From CAIKMD01 sp963740675 (GTDB lineage: Bacteria > Pseudomonadota > Alphaproteobacteria > ATCC43930 > CGMCC-115725): a stretch of 64,000 nucleotides of DNA. This document shows, piece by piece, positions 52,501 through 60,050 of the stretch. The notes under the pieces were generated by a model that was given only the letters and a program-made list of their open reading frames with translations, was not told the DNA's origin and did not search any database. The DNA is taken from assembly GCA_963740675.1 (NCBI GenBank), contig CAVUFS010000003.1, positions 1-64,000 of the forward strand, read 5' to 3'. Each line of letters starts with the position of its first letter. Position 1 is the stretch's first letter. A program made the position numbers and the translations under genes.

Positions 52501-52893
52501 CACATGTCGGACGACGATCTCGTCGGCCGCACTGTGCTGGTGGTCGACGACGACGCGCGCAACATCTTCGCGCTATCCTCGGTGCTGGAGCGCCGCGGCA
52601 TGCAGGTGTTGACCGCGTCGACCGGCCGCGAGGCCATCGCTATGCTGGACAATACGCCTGGCGTCGCGATCGTGCTGATGGACATCATGATGCCTGAAAT
52701 GGACGGCTACGAGACCATGGGCGTGATCAGGCAAAATCCATCGTTCCGGCGCCTGCCGATCATTGCGCTTACCGCGAAAGCCATGAAGGGCGACCGCGAG
52801 AAGTGTCTCGAAGCCGGCGCCTCGGACTATCTCGCGAAGCCGGTGAACACTGAGCAGCTACTGTCGGCGCTGCGCATGTGGCTCCATCGTTGA
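46528..52893 (+). CDS. Giant soluble poly-HAMP hybrid histidine kinase
   Basis: A 2121-residue cytoplasmic kinase with no membrane segment. Order: degenerate HAMP units (residues 45-186), eleven exact 92-residue HAMP repeats (187-1198; consensus EVTRVAREVGTEGKLGGQA ... GTWKDLTDNVN ... NLTxQVRNIAEVxTAVAxGDLS+KITV), GAF (about 1225-1372), coiled coil (1375-1435), HisKA with HELRTPLN (phospho-acceptor His1449), HATPase (N box NLLSNAFKF near 1565), and three receiver domains with phospho-acceptor Asp1783, Asp1905 and Asp2052. The repeat type is that of fungal group III (Nik1/Os-1) osmosensing kinases. GTG start. A second hybrid kinase gene follows 12 bases later. No output domain is present, so phosphotransfer to a separate protein is expected. 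Confidence 0.92.
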   Translation: MPRAVRSQLEASSAGLATEPAVPPPTPYLPKKSKNGNSGGPGSLDMRILLQAMQAMRNGDFSVRLPNDLDGLSGKVADVFNEIVSSNERMAQQLEFVGQAVGRQGRTRQRLKLGVPGGAWAGMETSVNSLIDDLLWLNNAVTRSIAAVARGDLLQTVPLEADGRPLEGEFLTSATIVNTMVSQLSVFTSEVTRVAREVGTDGKLGGQAQVSEVTGVWKDLTESVNSMASNLTAQVRNIAEVTIAVANGDLSKKITVDVRGEILQLKEAINTMVDQLRSFASEVTRVAREVGTDGKLGGQAIVPGVAGTWKDLTNSVNAMCGNLTDQVRNIAQVTTAVARGDLSRKITVDVRGEILELKNTINTMVDQLNAFAAEVTRVAREVGTEGKLGGQANVPGVAGTWKDMTDNVNFMASNLTGQVRNIAEVATAIARGDLSKKITVTVSGEILELKETVNTMVDQLNAFASEVTRVAREVGTDGRLGGQANVVGVAGTWKDLTNSVNSMASNLTAQVRNIAEVSTAIANGDLSKKITVNVSGEILQLKDTINTMVDQLNAFAGEVTRVAREVGTEGKLGGQAQVKAVAGTWKDLTDNVNFMASNLTGQVRNIAEVTTAVARGDLSRKITVDVKGEILELKNTINTMVDQLNAFAGEVTRVAREVGTEGKLGGQAAVPGVAGTWKDLTDSVNFMAGNLTGQVRNIAEVATAIANGDLSRKITVDVRGEILQLKETLNTMVDQLNRFANEVTRVAREVGTEGKLGGQANVPGVAGTWKDLTDNVNFMASNLTGQVRNIAEVTTAVARGDLSRKITVDVKGEILELKNTINTMVDQLNAFASEVTRVAREVGTEGRLGGQAAVPGVAGTWKDLTDSVNFMASNLTGQVRNIAEVATAIANGDLSKKITVDVRGEILQLKETLNTMVEQLRSFAAEVTRVAREVGTEGKLGGQANVHGVAGTWKDLTDNVNLLAANLTTQVRNIAEVATSVARGDLSKKITVNVSGEILELKDTINTMVDQLNAFAAEVTRVAREVGTEGKLGGQAVVPGVAGTWKDLTDTVNVMAANLTEQVRGIVKVVTAVATGDLRQKLTVKSMGEVAALAETINDMTNTLGTFAEQVTTVAREVGVEGRLGGQANVPGAAGTWKDLTGNVNLLAANLTTQVRAIAEVATAVTKGDLTRSIQVSARGEVAELKDNINTMIDNLRLTTDRNKEQDWLKTNLARFTNMLQGQRDLAVVGRMLLSELAPLVNAQSGVMYLVQTEGAPSLRLLASYADQGPGEGHPERLMIGEGLIGQCAADARRLLITDVPDNVVPIGSALLKVLPKNIIVLPILFEGQVKAVIELSSMNAFTDLQTSFLDQLTASSGIVLNSIEATMQTEALLKQSQQLATELQTRQRELQQTNEQLEQKAQQLAERNVEVERKNQEIEQARRAIEEKATELALTSKYKSEFLANMSHELRTPLNSILILGQQLIDNPEGNLTAKQVEFGRTIHAAGTDLLNLISDILDLSKIESGTVSVNAEDIAFANLADMVALPFRHEAESRKLTFEVSVDPKLPRGMVTDSKRVQQVLKNLLSNAFKFTEHGSVKLAIGLADQGWNADHPTLSFEPAVISFEVSDTGIGIAAEKQKLIFEAFQQADASTSRKYGGTGLGLAISRELANLLGGEIQLRSAPGVGSTFVLYLPLKYKGPAAAQSRPITGDASMAALAAAAPSAVMLNNARLEAAVEQVADDRDNLEPGEPVLLIVEDDPHYARIMADLAHDKGLKVLVAMRGADALTLAREYKPYAVSLDVFLPDMLGWSVLGQLKQDPATRHIPVQIVTLDEDRQHGLSRGAFSFINKPTTPEGLEEALNRIREYTKPRRKRLLVVEDNADERLSITELLGHDDIEIVSVETGAEALSVLRVQEVDCVVLDLRLPDMSGFDLLEQMKDDTHLADMPIVVFTGRELSPEEDAQLHTMARSVVVKGVESPERLLDETALFLHRVVGDLPAEKQRMLERLHMSDDDLVGRTVLVVDDDARNIFALSSVLERRGMQVLTASTGREAIAMLDNTPGVAIVLMDIMMPEMDGYETMGVIRQNPSFRRLPIIALTAKAMKGDREKCLEAGASDYLAKPVNTEQLLSALRMWLHR
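47086..50121 (+). repeat. Eleven 276-bp tandem repeats coding for HAMP units
   Basis: The codon block ACGCGCGTCGCG begins at 47101 and recurs every 276 bases to 49585; the eleventh unit at 49861 has diverged (VTTVAREVG). All units keep the same length. Units 5 and 7, and units 6 and 8, are nearly identical, so a two-unit (552-bp) block has been duplicated. Units 10 and 11 are the most diverged. Confidence 0.93.
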
Positions 52894-52905
52894 GCATCCG
52901 CAATC

Positions 52906-54555
52906 ATGGCCGAGAACGACAAAGTCAATATTCTTCTGGTCGACGACCAGCAGGCCAAGCTTCTTGCCTATGAGGTGATTCTCGACGAGCTGCACGAAAA
53001 TCTCCTCAAGGCAAACTCGGCGCGTGAAGCCTTTACGCTGCTCTTGAAGAACGAAATTGCGGTCGTGCTGATCGATGTCTGCATGCCCGAGCTCGACGGT
53101 TTCGAGCTCGCGGCGATGATCCGCGAGCATCCGCGCTTCAAGACGACGGCGATCATCTTCGTCTCGGCGATCGCGATGACCGATCTCGATCGCGTCAAAG
53201 GCTACGAGTACGGCGCGGCTGATTACGTGCCGGTGCCGGTCGTGCCGGAGCTGCTGCGCGCCAAGGTCCGCGTCTTCGCCGAGCTCTATCGCAAGACCCG
53301 GGATCTGGAACGGCTCAATGTCGAGCTCGAGCGCCGCGTGGCCGAGCGCACCGCCGAGCTGGCCGAAGCCAATGCCGATCTGGAGCGCCGGGTCGAGGAA
53401 CGCACCGCCGAGCGCGAGCAGGCGCTGGCCCAGGTGCACGAGATGCAGAAGCTCGACAGTCTCGGCCAGCTCACCGGCGGCCTGGCACACGACTTCAACA
53501 ATCTGCTCATGGCCATCCTCGGCAATCTCGAGATGATGTCGCGTCGGATCGGCACCGAGGATCCAACCCGGCGCCTGATCGACGGCGCGAGTCGCGCGGC
53601 CGAGCGCGGCGCGGCGCTGACCAAGCGGCTGCTGGCTTTCGCGCGGCGTCAGGAATTGCGGCCGGAGCCGATCGATGTCGCGCGGCTGATCGAGGATATG
53701 AGCGATCTGCTGCGGCGGACGCTGGGGCCGACCATCGAACTGGCGGCGTCTTTCCCCAACGATCTGTCGCTGGTCCATGTCGACCCGAACCAGCTCGAGC
53801 TGGCGATCCTTAATCTCTCGATCAATGCGCGCGATGCCATGCCGCAAGGCGGCAAGCTGATGATCTCGGCACAGCGCGAGACGGTCGACAATTTCAATGC
53901 GCGTGAGCTGGCGCCGGGTGAATTCGTCCGCATCGCCGTCAGCGATAGCGGTAGCGGCATGGATGAGGCGACGCTGAAGCGCGCCGCCGAGCCGTTCTTC
54001 ACGACGAAGGGGCTGGGGAAGGGGACAGGGCTCGGTCTCTCCAGCGTCTACGGCATGGCGAAGCAATCGGGTGGCGCGATCGCGATTTCGAGCCGCGTGG
54101 GCGTCGGAACGACCGTCGAGCTCTGGTTGCCGGTGGCGGTGGGCGCGGAAAAGCGCGTTGTGCTCGGCGTGCCAGCCGCAGTGGCGAGGGACGACTGCGC
54201 GAAGACGCGCGCTTGCAGCATCTTGCTGGTCGATGACGATCCGATGGTGGCCGAGACGACCGTTGGCATGCTCGAAGTGCTGGGGCACCGCGTCAAAGTC
54301 GCGTCGTCCGGCGGGCGTGCGCTCGAAATGCTGGTCGCCGATACCAGCGTCGATCTTGTGATTACCGACTACGCCATGCCCGGCATGACCGGCAAGGAAC
54401 TGGCACGGCGCATCCGCGAGACGCGGCCAAATCTGCCGGTGGTTCTCGCCAGCGGCTATGCCGAGCTCGCGGCGCAGGACGATTCCGGTCTGCCGCGGCT
54501 CGACAAACCCTACGCGCTCGACAAGCTCGCCTCGGTTATCGGCGCGATGGTCTGA
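52906..54555 (+). CDS. Hybrid histidine kinase (receiver-kinase-receiver)
   Basis: A 549-residue soluble protein. An N-terminal receiver (residues 1-125; DDQ acid pair, phospho-acceptor Asp57 in LIDVCMPELDG) is followed by a coiled coil (about 130-185), a HisKA domain with LAHDFNNLL (His195), a HATPase domain with DSGSGMDEATLKRAAEPFFTTKGLGKGTGLGLS, and a C-terminal receiver (about 435-549; Asp488 in VITDYAMPGMTG). It starts 12 bases after the giant kinase, so the two are co-transcribed; its N-terminal receiver is a natural phosphate acceptor for that kinase (inference). Confidence 0.9.
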   Translation: MAENDKVNILLVDDQQAKLLAYEVILDELHENLLKANSAREAFTLLLKNEIAVVLIDVCMPELDGFELAAMIREHPRFKTTAIIFVSAIAMTDLDRVKGYEYGAADYVPVPVVPELLRAKVRVFAELYRKTRDLERLNVELERRVAERTAELAEANADLERRVEERTAEREQALAQVHEMQKLDSLGQLTGGLAHDFNNLLMAILGNLEMMSRRIGTEDPTRRLIDGASRAAERGAALTKRLLAFARRQELRPEPIDVARLIEDMSDLLRRTLGPTIELAASFPNDLSLVHVDPNQLELAILNLSINARDAMPQGGKLMISAQRETVDNFNARELAPGEFVRIAVSDSGSGMDEATLKRAAEPFFTTKGLGKGTGLGLSSVYGMAKQSGGAIAISSRVGVGTTVELWLPVAVGAEKRVVLGVPAAVARDDCAKTRACSILLVDDDPMVAETTVGMLEVLGHRVKVASSGGRALEMLVADTSVDLVITDYAMPGMTGKELARRIRETRPNLPVVLASGYAELAAQDDSGLPRLDKPYALDKLASVIGAMV

Positions 54556-54585
54556 TGGCGACGACGACGTCGTTCGGCAAGCGCC

Positions 54586-54969
54586 TCAGGCGACGCTGAC
54601 CAATCGTTTCAGCCACGATATCCGCGAGGTGCTGCCCGGCGCGTAACCGGTGTGGCCGTCGATGATGTCCTGGCGCGCGCGATTTAAGACGGCGATGACC
54701 TGTGGATAGGTCGTCGTGCGCCGGTCGTTGAACGTCTCGATCGCGGTGTAACGCCGGCCGGTCACTTCCTGGATCGCCTGGAGGATCGGCTGCTTCAGGA
54801 CCATCGCGCCGTTCACCGCCTGCATCGCGCCGAGGATGCAGCGCCGGCCGTCGACGGTATAGAGCGCGCCCTTGCACCATCGCTCTTCGCTCGGCAGCTG
54901 TTCGATCACGCGATCGATCTTCTCCAGAGCATCGATGCGTGTGGAATAGTCCCTTCCATCGAAAGGCAT
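54586..54969 (-). CDS. Short hypothetical protein (DUF6197-like)
   Basis: A 127-residue protein starting MPFDGRDYSTRIDALEKIDRVIEQLPSEERWCKGALYTVDGRRCILGAM. The W-C-x-GAL ... RRC-x-LGA pattern recalls DUF6197 proteins, a tentative match. It ends PGSTSRISWLKRLVS. It is convergent with the hybrid kinase gene, and its role is unknown. Confidence 0.55.
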   Translation of the reverse strand: MPFDGRDYSTRIDALEKIDRVIEQLPSEERWCKGALYTVDGRRCILGAMQAVNGAMVLKQPILQAIQEVTGRRYTAIETFNDRRTTTYPQVIAVLNRARQDIIDGHTGYAPGSTSRISWLKRLVSVA

Positions 54970-55081
54970 CGCGACCTCCGTCCAAACCCATGAGTTGAAG
55001 TTGGCCAGGGGACCGGCCAAATGCCAGCCTCCCAAAAGCGCAACACCGGGATCGGAGAACGGGTTCCGCAGTCCTCTAGAA

Positions 55082-56053
55082 TTAGAGCTTTAGCAGCCGC
55101 TCGGCGGTGCCGTGCGCCAGCTTTTCCTTGTCCGCGGCCGGCAAATCGAGGTTGTTGAAGAAGGCCATGCCGACCTTGTTCAATTCATAGGGCCAGTCGA
55201 TCGAGAACATCACCCGGTCGATGCCGAGAACGTCGATAGTGCAGCGCAACGACGGCGCCGAGAAATTACCGCTGGTTGTGACCCAGACATTCTCGTGCAT
55301 CGTCTCGGCGAAGGTCTTCTTGAAGCCGCGGCGTTTGGTGGCGAGGGCAGTGTGGTCCTCGATCCGCTCGAGCACGAAGGGCAAGCCTTCCCCGAGATGG
55401 CCGAGCAGGAATTTGAGCTTCGGGAAAGCCTCGAACACGCCGCCGAAGACCAGGCGCATGAAATGGATCGTGGTGTCGACGGTGAAGCCGCAGGCCGCGG
55501 TCGCGATCTCGGGATAGCCGTCGAAGTAGAACGCCGCCTTGGGCGGGATATCGCGCGGGTGGAGATAGACCGGCACGTCGAGGGCCTGGGCGGCCTCGAA
55601 GATCGGCCAGAATTTCTTGTCGTCGAGGAATTCGCCGTTGGTGTGGCCGTTGATCATCGTGCCCTTGAAGCCAAGGCTGCCGACCGTGCGCTCCAGCTCC
55701 CTGACGGAGGCGGCGACATCGGGCGTCGGCAGACAGGCAAAGGCGGCAAAGCGGTCGGGATGCGCCCGGATGGCATCGGCCATGCGGTCGTTGGCGTCGC
55801 GCGCCACGGCGATCGCCTCGTCCGCTGGTAGGCCCTGCGGCCCGGGCATGGTCATGGAGAGGACCTGGAAATCGACCCCGGCCTCGTTCATGGCCGCGAT
55901 TCGGGTGTTCGACATGTTCATCAGCTCGGCATTCACGTCATGCCCGACGCGCTGACTACGATCGATCATCGACTGCTTCCGGCGCGGCGTAACGACCTCC
56001 TTTTCCGCGTAGAGCGGTGTCGTCACATGCTCTTCCAACGCAATGATTTTCAT
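55082..56053 (-). CDS. Amidohydrolase of the gamma-resorcylate decarboxylase/ACMSD type
   Basis: A 323-residue metal-dependent TIM-barrel enzyme. It begins KIIALEEHVTTP, where the Glu-x-His type start (EEH) is that of gamma-resorcylate-decarboxylase-like members. Further ligands are His in VYLHPRDIPP (about 175), His in LLGHLGEGLPF (about 228) and Asp in FSIDWPYE (about 293). These enzymes decarboxylate aromatic acids non-oxidatively or hydrolyse related compounds. It is monocistronic by spacing. Confidence 0.86.
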   Translation of the reverse strand: MKIIALEEHVTTPLYAEKEVVTPRRKQSMIDRSQRVGHDVNAELMNMSNTRIAAMNEAGVDFQVLSMTMPGPQGLPADEAIAVARDANDRMADAIRAHPDRFAAFACLPTPDVAASVRELERTVGSLGFKGTMINGHTNGEFLDDKKFWPIFEAAQALDVPVYLHPRDIPPKAAFYFDGYPEIATAACGFTVDTTIHFMRLVFGGVFEAFPKLKFLLGHLGEGLPFVLERIEDHTALATKRRGFKKTFAETMHENVWVTTSGNFSAPSLRCTIDVLGIDRVMFSIDWPYELNKVGMAFFNNLDLPAADKEKLAHGTAERLLKL

Positions 56054-56101
56054 TGATTTTTCTCTTCTACTTCTGTGTTTGTGCGCGCCGTGCCCCTTGT
56101 A

Positions 56102-57025
56102 TCAGGGCGGCTGGCCGATTGGAAAGCGCCTGGCGTCCTCGGCCGATATTTTGAAACTCGAACTCTGGGCGTGATCCTTTTGTTTTGCCAGCTCTTCCAC
56201 CCGGTTCGAAACATAGAAGCCCAGATCGATGTCGTCGACCGGCCCGGTCGGTGACGGGCGCGCCTTGCCCTTCAGCCCTTCGAGCACGGCGTAGGCGAAG
56301 ACCCCGTTCTTGCCGTCATAGCTGTCGAGCGCTTCCTGGATGCTTTGCGAAGCGACCAAGATATAGCGGCCGCTTTCCTGGTTGATCCGCGCCGGCCCGG
56401 TATCGAGCCGGATTGCCCCCGCATGGCAGGTGTCGAGGAAGAGGAAGCCGTTCTTGGTCCCGATCTTGCCGAGATGCGAGACCAGCATTCCGCCGCTGAG
56501 CCCCTGTTTGTTGATCGCGTCGTTGGTCGCCGCGTCGTCATCCGAGGATGGCATGCGGAAATCCTGGGTGATGAAGTAGTAGTCGCTATCGACCTGCTCG
56601 CCATGGCCGGAGAGGTAGACCAGCAACACGTCGGTCGATTCGGCCTTGCTGGCGATATTGTCGAGCGCCTTGCCGATGCCGGCCGCTGTTGCCTGCTCGT
56701 CGTAGAGCTCATAGGCGTCGACTTCCCGATAAAGCGGCTGCGCGCCTTGGCGCACGGCGGCGACGAAGGATTTTGCGTCCGTCACCGCGAGATCGAGTTG
56801 CGGCGCCGGATCGATGTATTTGTTGACCCCGGCGGCGAGAACAAAAAGCCGCGGCTTCGGCGGCGCCGCGACCGGCGGCGCGGGCGCGAGCAGGGTGACG
56901 GCGTCGGAGACGGCGTAGCTGCGTTCGGCCTTGTCATAGACGCGCAGCTCGATCGTGTTGGCGCCGGGATCGAGCTTCACTGCGCGCTCTGCCTCCTTGG
57001 CATTGCTGCCCGGGAAGGCATGCAA
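56102..57025 (-). CDS. Caspase-fold (peptidase C14) protein, 5' end damaged
   Basis: The C14 domain spans about residues 55-290: LFVLAAGVNKYIDP, the catalytic His in VYLSGHGEQVD, the catalytic Cys in LFLDTCHAGAI. Both catalytic residues are present. The call starts at TTG 57025, but the same frame continues upstream to about 57297 with protein-like sequence (LQWTASCINANC, LTLRYRITDRGGGIGPSDLFINGR) and without any ATG, GTG or TTG before a TAA. Relatives carry longer N-termini, often WD40-like. The gene therefore looks 5'-truncated or frameshifted, and activity is doubtful. Confidence 0.65.
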   Translation of the reverse strand: MHAFPGSNAKEAERAVKLDPGANTIELRVYDKAERSYAVSDAVTLLAPAPPVAAPPKPRLFVLAAGVNKYIDPAPQLDLAVTDAKSFVAAVRQGAQPLYREVDAYELYDEQATAAGIGKALDNIASKAESTDVLLVYLSGHGEQVDSDYYFITQDFRMPSSDDDAATNDAINKQGLSGGMLVSHLGKIGTKNGFLFLDTCHAGAIRLDTGPARINQESGRYILVASQSIQEALDSYDGKNGVFAYAVLEGLKGKARPSPTGPVDDIDLGFYVSNRVEELAKQKDHAQSSSFKISAEDARRFPIGQPP

Positions 57026-57499
57026 CGCCGCGGCGGTATCCTCGGCCGAGAGCCGGCCGGCATTGCGGCCATTGATGAAGAGATCACTCGGCCCGATGCC
57101 GCCGCCGCGGTCGGTGATGCGATAGCGCAGGGTCAGGACGCTCGTGCCGGGCGGCAGCGTCGCGTTGACGAAAGCCGCTTGCGCCTGTGCCGCGCTATCG
57201 GGTGGCAGGCGGATGCTCTTGCCGGGATCGAGCGGCGCGCAATTCGCGTTGATGCATGAGGCCGTCCATTGCAGCGCCGGCAGCTCCGCATCAGCGGTCC
57301 TATCACCCCGATCCCCAAAACTCGCCGATTAGATGCTGGATTCGGAGGCGGTTCAACTTCATTCAACTGCAGCGGGCATCACTATTTCGGCTATTACGCG
57401 GCCCACGCGCCGTTGCGGGTGATGTGGAAAACGGGCATTCTCCCACCGTCCGGAGCCCACCGCTCGAGAGCTGCCGGCGTTAGAGGGGAGAAGCGTTCG
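57026..57499. other. Leader region: caspase 5' remnant and thiamine-enzyme promoter
   Basis: From 57026 to about 57297 the minus strand keeps the caspase reading frame without a start codon. From about 57300 to 57499 lies the upstream region of the rightward thiamine-diphosphate enzyme gene; AGAGGGGAGAAG at about 57482-57493 is its ribosome-binding site. No clear promoter boxes were seen. Confidence 0.4.
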
Positions 57500-59395
57500 A
57501 TGAAAGATCTCATCAAGCAATATCTGGAGCATGGAATTTCGCGGCGCTCGCTCATGCGGGGCCTCGGCGCGGCCGGTCTGACCGGCGGCGTGGCAAAATC
57601 GATCATCGATTCGCTGACGATTTCGCCGGCGATGGCGCAGGAAGCCTCTGCTACCGGCGCGATCCGCCAAGTGCACGGCAATGGCGGCGCGCTCTACATG
57701 CAGCAGCTCAAAGCCGCCGGCGTGAAGTACGTGTTCTTCAATCCCTCGACCGGCGACGCGCCGTTCTATGACGCGCTGGTCGATATTCCCGAGATCCAGC
57801 TCATCAAGGGCATCCAGGAAGGCGCGGTCGTCGCGATGGCCGACGGCTATTCCCGGCTATCGGGTGAGGTCGGCGTCGCCCATATCGCCAATGTCGGCTT
57901 GCCGAACGGCATGACCCAGCTCGTCAACAGCTACAAGGATCATATCCCCGTCTTGCTGACCGTCGCCGCTTTCGGCACCGAGGTCGAAGGCCGCGACTAC
58001 GCCCAGGACTACGAGCATCAAGAGCAGATGATGGCGCCGATCACCAAGAATTGGTGGCTGGCGGAATTGACCGCGGACATTCCCGATGTCACGCGCCGCA
58101 TCCTGAAATTCGCACAGACGCCGCCGGCAGGACCGGTATTCCTTTCCGTGCCGGACGATCTGCTGCGCGGGCAGGCGACGGCGGCGATCTATGACGGCAG
58201 CCTGTTCAACGTCTCGTTGAAAATCCGGCCGGATCACAAGGATGTCGAGACTGTCGCCAAGATGCTGATCGAGGCGAAGAACCCGCTGCTCTCGGTTGGC
58301 GACGAGATCACCCAGGATCACGCCGAGGCCGAAGTCGTGCAGCTCGCCGAATTGCTCGGCCTCGCGGTGTGCGGCCAGGCCGGGCAGGGCAATTGGTCGA
58401 AGCCGTTCCCGACGCGCAATCCGCTCTATATCGGTGCCTATGCCGCGAATATGCGTTTCCCCGGCGCCGTCGATATCCATCTCAACATCGGCGATCAGGG
58501 TGCCGAGCGTACGATGAAGGGCGCGACGCTCATCTCCATGCGCCGCGATCCGACGGGCCTTGCGCGCGTCTGGCCGGTCGATCTCGGCATGGTCTGCAAT
58601 CTGAAGCTCGGCGTCACCGATCTCATCGCCGCGGTGAAGAGCATGGCGACCAAAGAGCGGTTGAAGCAGATCGCCGACGGCCGTACCGGCCGCGTGCATG
58701 ATCAATCCGCGGCGCAAGCGAAGATGCGCCAGACCATCGCGGCCGATCTCAACAACGGCTCCTCGATCAAGATGGAGCGGTTGGGCGTCGAGCTCGACGG
58801 GCATATGGACAAGGACGCAATCTATGTCTCCGATTGCGACAGCGGCCGGACCATGGATCCGCTCATCTCGTGGGGCGGTGGCGGCGGCCGGTCTTACATC
58901 TCGACCGGTCCCAACATCCTCGGCTGGGGCATTGCGGCGGCAACCGGCGCCAAGCTGGCGCAACCCAATCGCCCGGTCGTTTCCTGCGTCGGCGACGGTA
59001 GCTGCCTCTTCGGAGGTCCGCAGCCGCTGTGGAGCCAAGCGCGCTACCAGGCGCCGATCACCAACATCGTCGTCAATAACAAGAGCTACAACAACGAGCG
59101 CAATCGCATCTGGTCGTTCATCGCCGGTCAGCAGTTTAAGACCGGCAAGGACATGACCTGCTACAACGGCAGTCCGGATGTCGACTTCGCCAAGACGGCG
59201 CAGGCTTTCGGTGTCGAAGGCGAAGTGGTGGCCGATCCGAACAACCTCAAGCCGGCGCTCGCGCGGGCGAAGAAGGCAAATTACGACGGCCGGCCCTATC
59301 TGCTCGATGTCCATGTCGATCGCGACGGCGTTGGTGCCGCTTCGACCTGGTATCCGGCCTACTCCATCGCCGATCAGCGCACGCGGAAGGTTTGA
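57500..59395 (+). CDS. Tat-exported thiamine-diphosphate-dependent enzyme
   Basis: A 631-residue protein of the acetolactate synthase/pyruvate oxidase superfamily. Residues 11-46 form a twin-arginine signal: HGISRRSLMRGLGAAGLTGG with Arg15-Arg16 and a cleavable end near PAMA/QEAS. The catalytic Glu that activates the cofactor is Glu107 in KGIQEGAVVAMADGYSRL. The ThDP-magnesium motif is GDG (498-500) followed by INIVVNNKSYNN-like TNIVVNNKSYNN. Such enzymes are normally cytoplasmic. Two bases after its stop begins a diheme cytochrome c gene, so electrons from oxidative decarboxylation of a 2-oxo acid might pass to the cytochrome in the periplasm (inference). Confidence 0.85.
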   Translation: MKDLIKQYLEHGISRRSLMRGLGAAGLTGGVAKSIIDSLTISPAMAQEASATGAIRQVHGNGGALYMQQLKAAGVKYVFFNPSTGDAPFYDALVDIPEIQLIKGIQEGAVVAMADGYSRLSGEVGVAHIANVGLPNGMTQLVNSYKDHIPVLLTVAAFGTEVEGRDYAQDYEHQEQMMAPITKNWWLAELTADIPDVTRRILKFAQTPPAGPVFLSVPDDLLRGQATAAIYDGSLFNVSLKIRPDHKDVETVAKMLIEAKNPLLSVGDEITQDHAEAEVVQLAELLGLAVCGQAGQGNWSKPFPTRNPLYIGAYAANMRFPGAVDIHLNIGDQGAERTMKGATLISMRRDPTGLARVWPVDLGMVCNLKLGVTDLIAAVKSMATKERLKQIADGRTGRVHDQSAAQAKMRQTIAADLNNGSSIKMERLGVELDGHMDKDAIYVSDCDSGRTMDPLISWGGGGGRSYISTGPNILGWGIAAATGAKLAQPNRPVVSCVGDGSCLFGGPQPLWSQARYQAPITNIVVNNKSYNNERNRIWSFIAGQQFKTGKDMTCYNGSPDVDFAKTAQAFGVEGEVVADPNNLKPALARAKKANYDGRPYLLDVHVDRDGVGAASTWYPAYSIADQRTRKV

Positions 59396-59397
59396 TC

Positions 59398-60033
59398 ATG
59401 AAGAAAATCATCGTCTCGCTTGCCCTTGGGGGCGTGCTTCTGGGTGCTGCGCTGACAGCCGGCGCTCAGGAAGGGCAACAACAACCGGCGCAACAACAGG
59501 CGCCGGCCGCGCAAGCGGCACCAGCCGCGCCGGGCGGCGGTGCCGGCAATTTCGGCTCGAACGCAGCGGCGGCGAATCCTTTCCCGGATCATCCCGGCCG
59601 CGAGATCATCTCCGTCGCTTGCACGCAATGCCACGGGCCGAATGTCTTCACCCAGCTTCGCATGGGCGACAAGGCGTGGCGCGCGCAGATCTACGACATG
59701 GTCCTGCGTGGCGCGCAGATCGGCCCCGACGACATCGACACCGCGGTCAAATACATGGTGGCGAGCTACGGGCCAGGCGTGCCGTTCCCGGGGCAGCAGC
59801 CGGCGCAGGTGTCGCTGGCCGATGGCTCGGCTAAGTCGCTGGTCGAAGGCGGCTGCGCGCTCTGCCACGGTCTCGATCGCGTCGTCGCGACGAAGCGCAG
59901 CAAGGGCGAGTGGCAGAACATCGTCAACCGCATGATGTATTTCGGCTCGCCGCTCTCGGGGGATCAGGTGTCGAGCGTCGTCGATTATCTCGCGGCGAAT
60001 TACAGCCCGCCGCAAACCGCGTCGGCGAAGTAA
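59398..60033 (+). CDS. Diheme c-type cytochrome
   Basis: A 211-residue exported cytochrome. The signal peptide (KKIIVSLALGGVLLGAALTAGA) is followed by a Gln/Pro/Ala-rich linker (about residues 25-62) and two heme motifs: CTQCH (Cys75, Cys78, His79) and CALCH (Cys153, Cys156, His157). Met residues in RMGDKAW and NRMMYFG could be the sixth ligands. ATG 59398 is preferred over an upstream TTG. It is coupled to the thiamine enzyme gene by a 2-base gap. Confidence 0.9.
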   Translation: MKKIIVSLALGGVLLGAALTAGAQEGQQQPAQQQAPAAQAAPAAPGGGAGNFGSNAAAANPFPDHPGREIISVACTQCHGPNVFTQLRMGDKAWRAQIYDMVLRGAQIGPDDIDTAVKYMVASYGPGVPFPGQQPAQVSLADGSAKSLVEGGCALCHGLDRVVATKRSKGEWQNIVNRMMYFGSPLSGDQVSSVVDYLAANYSPPQTASAK

Positions 60034-60050
60034 GCCGTAAAATCTTCGGG

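Noticed and set aside
56102..57025. Caspase-based antiphage system
   Set aside because: No gasdermin, TPR partner, effector or other defence gene is adjacent, and the gene seems damaged at its 5' end.
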